Below, piece after piece: positions 59,525 to 64,000 of a DNA stretch of 64,000 nt; position 1 is the first letter of the stretch; each line of letters begins with the position of its first letter. The notes beneath the pieces were generated by a model that worked only from the letters and a program-made list of their open reading frames with translations, was not told the origin of the DNA and did not search any database. The stretch lies in the NCBI GenBank assembly GCA_036501365.1, contig DASYAL010000099.1:1-64000 (forward strand), written 5' to 3'. A program made the translations under genes and the position numbers. The stretch comes from CAIKMD01 sp036501365. GTDB taxonomy: Bacteria > Pseudomonadota > Alphaproteobacteria > ATCC43930 > CGMCC-115725.

Positions 59525-60361
59525 CTATTTTGCTTCGGCCATCGCGCGCACCTCGGCAGGCGAGCGGCCGGCCTCGCGCAGCGCTCTCAAGGTAAGCGCC
59601 TTGTCGCGTTTGGCAAAGCGCTTGCCTTGCGTGTCCGTCAATAGCCGATGATGGCGATAGCGCGGTGTCGGCAGATGGAGAAGTGCCCGCAGCAAGCAGT
59701 GAATATGCGTCGCGGCGAAAAGATCGGCGCCGCGCGTCACCAGGGTCACGCCTTGCCGCGCGTCGTCGACAGTCACCGCGAGGTGATAGCTCGCCGGCAC
59801 GGCCTTGCGCGCGAGCACGACATCGCCGAGCGTCTCGGGTCGAACCTCGATGCGGCCCTGCGCGTCGTCTTCCCAGGCGAGCGGCCCGGTCAGCGCCGCC
59901 GCGCGCGCCACATCGAGCCGCAGCGCGAAGCTCTCGCCCGCCGCGATATGGCGCAGGCGTTCCGCGGTCGAGAGCGTGCGGCAGGTCCCGGGATAAACGG
60001 GACTTTCCTCGCCCTGCGGCGCGCCGCCGGCGCGGGCGATCTCGGCGGCAATCTCGGCGCGGGTGCAGAAACAGGGATAGATCAGGCCGGCGCTATCGAG
60101 CCGATCGAGCGCCGCTGCGTAATCGGCGAAATGCTCGGACTGCTTTCGCACCGCGCCATCCCAATCGAGGCCGAGCCAGGCGAGGTCTTCCAAAATCGCG
60201 TCGGTGAATTCAGGCTTGCAGCGCGTCCGATCGATATCCTCGATCCGCAAGAGGAATTTGCCGCCGGCTTCGCGCGCCGCGCGCCAAGCATGAAGCGCCG
60301 AATAGGCGTGGCCCAAATGCAGATAGCCGGTCGGACTCGGCGCGAAACGGGTGACGATCAT
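59525..60361 (-). CDS. gluQ: Glutamyl-Q tRNA(Asp) synthetase
   Basis: A 278-residue truncated glutamyl-tRNA synthetase. The class I HIGH motif is HLGHA, after RFAPSPTGYL, and KRFAKRDK serves as the KMSKS-like loop. It lacks the C-terminal anticodon-binding domain, as GluQ does. PCFCTRAEI and a later VYPGTCR carry the zinc-site cysteines. It attaches glutamate to queuosine in tRNA-Asp. Length and motifs match gluQRS, which is also often found apart from tRNA genes. Confidence 0.92.
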   Translation of the reverse strand: MIVTRFAPSPTGYLHLGHAYSALHAWRAAREAGGKFLLRIEDIDRTRCKPEFTDAILEDLAWLGLDWDGAVRKQSEHFADYAAALDRLDSAGLIYPCFCTRAEIAAEIARAGGAPQGEESPVYPGTCRTLSTAERLRHIAAGESFALRLDVARAAALTGPLAWEDDAQGRIEVRPETLGDVVLARKAVPASYHLAVTVDDARQGVTLVTRGADLFAATHIHCLLRALLHLPTPRYRHHRLLTDTQGKRFAKRDKALTLRALREAGRSPAEVRAMAEAK

Positions 60362-60389
60362 CTCGTTGCAGTTCGATCTCGCGCCCCCT

Positions 60390-60510
60390 GAACTTGGCGA
60401 AGGGCGGCTACGCCCTCGGCAAGTTCGGGCTCCGCTCAGGGTGAAGACGGATTGTCGACGGCATTAAGAAATGCGCCTCATCCTGAGCGAAGTCGAAGGA
60501 CCCGCGGTGC
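60390..60510. repeat. Intergenic repeat region with a long hairpin and a dispersed REP-like motif
   Basis: GAACTTGGCGAAGGGCG and CGCCCTCGGCAAGTTC (60390-60406, 60411-60426) form a long stem with a four-base loop. CCTGAGCGAAGTCGAAGG at 60482-60499 is a motif common in intergenic repeats of alphaproteobacteria. The 176-base gap contains no gene I can support. Confidence 0.55.
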
Positions 60511-60537
60511 GCGTCCGCGCGAATCGCAAAAAAAGCC

Positions 60538-61395
60538 TCACACGCCCGTCTCGCGATGGATGAAGGCGACCGCCGCCGCGACCGCGTCTTTCGCGCCCTG
60601 CGACGACGGGTCGCTGCGCGGCAGGTCGTATTTCGGCCCGGCGAAGAAATGCGTCTCGAGCTTGCCACCCTTGGCGCGAAAGCCGTTGATGAAGCCTTCC
60701 ATCAGATGCCGCGGATGAAGCTCGTCGGCGGGGTTTTGGATATAGAGGATGTGCGGGAATTCGACGTTGTCGCCGCGCTCCAGCGCGAGCAGCGGACTGC
60801 CTTCGCCCATCGCGTCCTCGCTAAGCCAGTAGCGTTCCTGCTGCGCGACCGCGCCGCCGCGATTCTGATAAACCTGCTGCCCCGCCGGTTTCGCCTTGCG
60901 GTCGCGGTAGCGGCCTAAGGGACAGATCACCGGCCAAAAGCTCACGACATAGGGCACGCGCGCATCGAGCGAATAGCCATTGAGCTTCAGCGCCGCATAG
61001 CGCGGATCGTTCGGCTTCATGCCGTTCAAGACCACGAGATGGCCGCCGCTCGACGTGCCCATGCTGCCGACGAGCTCCGGCCGCGTGTCGAAATACGCCG
61101 CCTGCGATTTGAGCCAGCGAATGGCGTAATTCACGTCCGCGACCGAGCCGGGATAGGTCGCGACCGGCGGATTGCGGAAATCGATCGCGGCGACGACGAC
61201 ACCGCCTTTCGCGACCTCCTGGTTGATGGTGTCGTTGTTGGTACGGTTGCCTTCGCACCACGCGCCGCCATGCGCCTCGATCACCGCCGGGAACGGGCCC
61301 GGGCCGCGCGGCCGGAACACCCGCGCCATATAGGGCGTCTGGCCGTGGCACAGGAATTCGATTTCCTCGATATCGACGTCGTAGCTCTTGCTCAT
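60538..61395 (-). CDS. Alpha/beta hydrolase, hormone-sensitive-lipase-like
   Basis: A 285-residue hydrolase. The HGGAW block (42-46, in EAHGGAWCEGNR) is the HSL-type oxyanion loop, GTSSG at 113-117 has the nucleophile Ser115, and NPADELHPRH carries the Asp. The catalytic His is probably downstream of it. It cleaves esters or other acyl bonds in the cytoplasm. Its ATG overlaps the stop of the heme-binding-protein gene by four bases, so the two are translated together. Confidence 0.85.
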   Translation of the reverse strand: MSKSYDVDIEEIEFLCHGQTPYMARVFRPRGPGPFPAVIEAHGGAWCEGNRTNNDTINQEVAKGGVVVAAIDFRNPPVATYPGSVADVNYAIRWLKSQAAYFDTRPELVGSMGTSSGGHLVVLNGMKPNDPRYAALKLNGYSLDARVPYVVSFWPVICPLGRYRDRKAKPAGQQVYQNRGGAVAQQERYWLSEDAMGEGSPLLALERGDNVEFPHILYIQNPADELHPRHLMEGFINGFRAKGGKLETHFFAGPKYDLPRSDPSSQGAKDAVAAAVAFIHRETGV

Positions 61396-61865
61396 CGCGC
61401 ACCTTGCGGCTCGGCGGGTTCGGGAACGAGGCCAGCGGCGCGCACCGCGCCGATGGCGATCGCCTCGTCCTCGTCGGCGTCGTCGCCCGAGGAGCCGACA
61501 GCGCCGATGATCTCGCCATCCTCGTTCTTGATGAGCACGCCGCCCGGCGTCGGCACCAGCCGGCCTTGCGTCGCGACGGTCAGCGACTGGATGAAGATCG
61601 GCGCGTTCTCGGCGATCTTGCCGATGGCGCGGCTCGGCCGGTTCATCACCAGCGAGCCGAAGGCCTTGCCCATCACCACGTCGAAGCGGCGGATTCCAGT
61701 GCCGTCCTCGCGCTTGAAGGCGACGAGATCGCCGCCGGCATCGAGCACGCCGACCGTCATCGGCCGAAGCTTGCGCCGCCGCGCCTCGGCGAGCGCATGA
61801 TCGATGATCTTCGCCGCGGTCGCCAGATCGACGCCGCGTACCGCCGCACGAGATACCGTCGCCAT
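61392..61865 (-). CDS. GlcG/HbpS heme-binding family protein
   Basis: A 157-residue protein. The ATG at 61865 has GGAGG five bases upstream; the frame is open for 29 more unsupported codons. The fold is seen in LATAAKIIDHALAEARRRKLRPMTVGVLDAGGDLVAFKRED, then GTGIRRFDVVMGKAFGSLVM and LVPTPGGVLIKNEDGEIIGAVGSSG, as in GlcG of the glycolate operon and HbpS. Some members bind heme; others are adaptors in hydrolase clusters. It precedes and overlaps an alpha/beta hydrolase gene. Confidence 0.83.
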   Translation of the reverse strand: MATVSRAAVRGVDLATAAKIIDHALAEARRRKLRPMTVGVLDAGGDLVAFKREDGTGIRRFDVVMGKAFGSLVMNRPSRAIGKIAENAPIFIQSLTVATQGRLVPTPGGVLIKNEDGEIIGAVGSSGDDADEDEAIAIGAVRAAGLVPEPAEPQGAR

Positions 61866-61974
61866 GGCTGCCTCCGGGTGTGCGCTCGCTTTGTGACGGC
61901 AGCGTGGCACAGGAGCCTTGTTCTGCCAAGCCGGGCCCTTAACAAAGCGCACGCGATCCTCTATCTCCCGTCAC

Positions 61975-62628
61975 ATGGCAATTCTCGATGGACCGCATCT
62001 TCTCCCGCCGCATGGCAAGCCGCAGCAGCTCGTGGTGCTGCTGCATGGCTATGGCGCCGACGGCAACGACCTCATCGGCCTCGCGCCGGAATGGCAGCCG
62101 CTACTGCCCGATACTGAATTCGTCTCGCCGCACGCGCCCTTCCCCTGCGAGGCGATGCCTTTCGGCCGGCAATGGTTCGGCTTCCAGGGCCGCACGCCGG
62201 TGCAGGTGCTCGACGGCGTCAAGGCCGCGGCCGCGATTCTCGACCGTTTCCTCACCGAGCTCCTCGCCGAGCGCGCCATCGACGAGAGCAAGCTCGCCCT
62301 GGTCGGCTTCTCGCAAGGCGCAATGATGTCGCTTTATGTCAGCCTGCGCCGCGCCAAGCCGGTCGCGGGCGTCGTCGCTTATTCTGGGCGGCTCTTCGCC
62401 GCAGAGGCGCTTGCCGGCGAATTGCGCTCGCGGCCGAAGATCCTGCTCGTCCACGGCGACGCCGACGAGGTCGTGCTGCCGCAAGCCCATCCCGAGGCGC
62501 TTACCGCGCTGCAAGCGGCGGGCGTCGCGGTCGAGGGCATGCTGCGTCCCGGCCTTGGCCACGGCATCGACGCTGAGGGTCTGGTGCGCGGCGGCGAGTT
62601 CCTCAAAGCGGCGTTCGGCATCGCGTAA
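61975..62628 (+). CDS. Phospholipase/carboxylesterase family protein
   Basis: A 217-residue alpha/beta hydrolase of the acyl-protein-thioesterase-like group. LVVLLHGYGADGNDLIGLAPEW opens the fold, GFSQGAM (Ser113) is the nucleophile elbow, VHGDADEVVLP holds the Asp and GLGHGID the His. The ATG at 61975 is in a TCACATGGC context without a ribosome site. It diverges from the GlcG-like gene. Substrates are short- or medium-chain esters or lysophospholipids. Just after its stop lies a palindromic repeat. Confidence 0.87.
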   Translation: MAILDGPHLLPPHGKPQQLVVLLHGYGADGNDLIGLAPEWQPLLPDTEFVSPHAPFPCEAMPFGRQWFGFQGRTPVQVLDGVKAAAAILDRFLTELLAERAIDESKLALVGFSQGAMMSLYVSLRRAKPVAGVVAYSGRLFAAEALAGELRSRPKILLVHGDADEVVLPQAHPEALTALQAAGVAVEGMLRPGLGHGIDAEGLVRGGEFLKAAFGIA

Positions 62629-62640
62629 TTTTTTCGTTTT

Positions 62641-62737
62641 CGTCATTCCCGCGAAAGCGGGAATCCAGGATCACACATCACGCGGTTGCCCCTGGACTCC
62701 GGATCGCGCCGCCTTCCGGCTTGTCCGGGGTGACGCC
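62641..62737. repeat. Dispersed palindromic intergenic repeat (REP-like)
   Basis: ATTCCCGC, GAAA, GCGGGAAT (62645-62664) is a perfect hairpin inside GTCATTCCCGCGAAAGCGG. It is followed by CCCTGGACTCCGGATC and TGTCCGGGGTGACG, the companion segment usually seen with it. Elements of this type are scattered in many proteobacterial genomes. It occupies the gap between the convergent esterase and tlpA genes and could also terminate both. Confidence 0.7.
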
Positions 62738-62747
62738 CTATTTTTGA

Positions 62748-63359
62748 TTATTTGCTATCAATGAAGGGCGTCAGCTTCGCGAGCATCGCCGGATCGTCCC
62801 AGGCGGCGCCGCCTTCTTCCTTGCCGAGGATCGTGCCGCTGGCCGAGATGAGATAGCTGGTCGGCAAGCCTTCCGCGCCGAAAGCCTCGGTTGCCGCGGC
62901 TTTGGGATCGAGATAGATCGCAAGCTGCTTGATGCCGTTCTTGGCGAGGAACGGCGCGACCGCGGCATCGCCCTGGCGATCTTCGGAGATGGCGAGGATG
63001 GTGAGCCTGTCGCCGAGCTTTGCCTGCAGGCGCTCGAGCGCCGGCATCTCCTGGACGCAGGGCCCGCACCAGGTCGCCCAGAGATTGACCAGCAGCACCC
63101 GGCCTTTGAAATCGGCGAGTTGCTTCTCGTTGCCGTCGCGCGTCGCAAAAGCCAGCGCGGGCGCTGGCAGCGGCTGTGACAGCGCGGTAAACTGGCCGAG
63201 GTTTTGGCTCGCCGTCGCGGCGGCGGGCGCTTGCGGCATCCCTTCTTGGGGGGTGGGCTCGATGCGGGCGGGACGCAAGGACAGCAGCAGCAGCGCCGCA
63301 CCGCACAGGACGAGCAGCACCGTGAGCGCGCGTAACGTGACCTTCAGCCTCAGCGGCAT
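62748..63359 (-). CDS. tlpA: TlpA family thioredoxin-like disulfide reductase
   Basis: A 203-residue membrane-anchored periplasmic thioredoxin. One N-terminal helix (residues 9-29, LRALTVLLVLCGAALLLLSL) is followed by a Pro/Ala linker and a thioredoxin domain with WATWCGPC (WCxxC). The downstream GLPTSYLI has the cis-Pro. In Bradyrhizobium TlpA reduces the copper sites of cytochrome oxidase for assembly, and it is encoded divergent to argH as here. The start at 63359 was chosen at MPLRLKVTLRAL; the longer open frame is the shadow of argH. Confidence 0.88.
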   Translation of the reverse strand: MPLRLKVTLRALTVLLVLCGAALLLLSLRPARIEPTPQEGMPQAPAAATASQNLGQFTALSQPLPAPALAFATRDGNEKQLADFKGRVLLVNLWATWCGPCVQEMPALERLQAKLGDRLTILAISEDRQGDAAVAPFLAKNGIKQLAIYLDPKAAATEAFGAEGLPTSYLISASGTILGKEEGGAAWDDPAMLAKLTPFIDSK

Positions 63360-63377
63360 CCTCGACGGCCTCCGGCC

Positions 63378-64000
63378 ATGAGCGCAGCACGGACGAAAGC
63401 ACCCGTCAACGCCGCCCCCGTCAATTTGGCGTGGGGCGGACGTTTCGCCGCAGCGCCGGGCGCGATCATGCAGGCGATCAACGCTTCGCTCGAGATCGAC
63501 AAGCGGCTTTATGCCCAGGACATCGCCGGCTCGCTCGCGCATAGCACGATGCTGGTCAAACGCCGGATCATCTCGCGCAACGACGGCGCCGCGATCGCCC
63601 GCGGCCTCAATAGGATCAAGCGCGAGATCGAGAACGGCAAGTTTCCGTTCCGCATCGAGCACGAGGACATCCATCTCAACATCGAGGCGCGGCTCGCTGA
63701 GCTGATCGGTGCCCCGGCGGGACGGCTGCATACCGCGCGCTCGCGCAACGACCAGGTGGCGACCGATTTCCGCCTCTGGGTGCGCGACGCGATCGACCGG
63801 CTTGACCGCCACATGATGGCGTTGCAAGCGGCGCTGATCGCGCAGGCCGAACGCCACGCCGCGACCATCATGCCGGGCTTCACCCATCTGCAGGTCGGCC
63901 AGCCGGTGGCCTTAGGCCATCACCTCCTCGCCTATGTCGAGATGCTCGGCCGCGACCGCGGGCGCCTTGCGGATGCGCGCAAGCGCTTGAACGAATCGCC
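63378..64000 (+). CDS. argH: Argininosuccinate lyase, N-terminal part (cut by window edge)
   Basis: The ATG at 63378 begins a frame open to the window end (207 residues). NLAWGGRFAAAPGAIMQAINASLEIDKRL is the ArgH opening, HEDIHLNIEARL follows, and HTARSRNDQVATDFRLWVRD is the diagnostic second block with a His/Asn pair. HATTIMPGFTHLQ-like sequence (TIMPGFTHLQVGQPV) holds the third. It splits argininosuccinate to arginine and fumarate, the last step of arginine synthesis. The C-terminal fumarase-lyase signature is outside the window. It diverges from tlpA. Confidence 0.94.
   Translation, partial: MSAARTKAPVNAAPVNLAWGGRFAAAPGAIMQAINASLEIDKRLYAQDIAGSLAHSTMLVKRRIISRNDGAAIARGLNRIKREIENGKFPFRIEHEDIHLNIEARLAELIGAPAGRLHTARSRNDQVATDFRLWVRDAIDRLDRHMMALQAALIAQAERHAATIMPGFTHLQVGQPVALGHHLLAYVEMLGRDRGRLADARKRLNES

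Noticed and set aside
1..64000. tRNA, rRNA, CRISPR, riboswitch or insertion-sequence signals
   Set aside because: Scanning the intergenic gaps by eye showed no cloverleaf with a T-loop consensus, no regularly spaced repeats and no transposase. Covariance-model searches would be needed to exclude small RNAs.

Overview
The window is GC-rich, densely packed chromosomal DNA that looks like a soil or rhizosphere alphaproteobacterium, most likely of the Hyphomicrobiales (Bradyrhizobium/Rhodopseudomonas-like). The signs are the HIG1-like protein, cobalamin adenosyltransferase, etfB-etfA-3-hydroxyacyl-CoA dehydrogenase block; the divergent tlpA/argH pair at the right end; an APS-type CysH with a split CysD/CysN; and many orphan solute-binding proteins. 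I saw no rRNA, tRNA, CRISPR array, insertion sequence or prophage. No gene-free stretch exceeds about 230 bases.

Positions 1-27000 are a catabolic region rich in aromatic-degradation families: three Rieske oxygenases (one cut by the window edge), an ACMSD-like amidohydrolase, a decayed class II aldolase, alpha/beta hydrolases, PobA, an extradiol dioxygenase, two MFS carriers and a Tat-exported flavin amine oxidase. Interspersed are solute-binding proteins of the NitT/TauT, iron-type and DctP classes, an ABC permease without its ATPase, a heme-dependent N-demethylase-like protein coupled to a DctP protein, an ABC exporter and a GT4 glycosyltransferase. A perfect 26-bp palindrome sits between a hydrolase-Rieske-permease operon and a tandem pair of binding proteins and probably controls both.

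Positions 27016-36380 form one minus-strand unit: a Tat-exported thiamine-diphosphate enzyme, a small c-type cytochrome, an FAH-family hydrolase, two paralogous LIV-type binding proteins, LivH, a LivM-LivG fusion and LivF. My reading is periplasmic conversion of a 2-oxo acid with electron transfer to cytochrome c, coupled to uptake of substrate or product. This is the most novel-looking system in the window. Next to it (36502-40334) is assimilatory sulfate reduction (cysH-cysD-cysN) with a TauE-type exporter, driven from an AT-rich promoter region.

Positions 40479-48400 hold a VOC protein, an exported M1 peptidase, and an operon of a MetE-like protein, a Bug binding protein, an alpha/beta hydrolase and a NitT-type binding protein, followed by another orphan DctP protein. 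Positions 49404-54241 are core-like: HIG1-like protein, PduO-type adenosyltransferase, etfBA and 3-hydroxybutyryl-CoA dehydrogenase, interrupted by a frameshifted VOC gene and a TetR regulator that appears leaderless. Positions 54322-62747 carry an HNH nuclease (TTG start), lipoprotein, Nudix-like hydrolase, luciferase-like oxidoreductase, frameshifted amidohydrolase, LVIVD-repeat protein, GluQ and esterases, with several palindromic intergenic repeats. The window closes with tlpA and the 5' part of argH.

Three genes are broken (aldolase, VOC, amidohydrolase). Nine solute-binding proteins are present, but only one complete transporter is visible.
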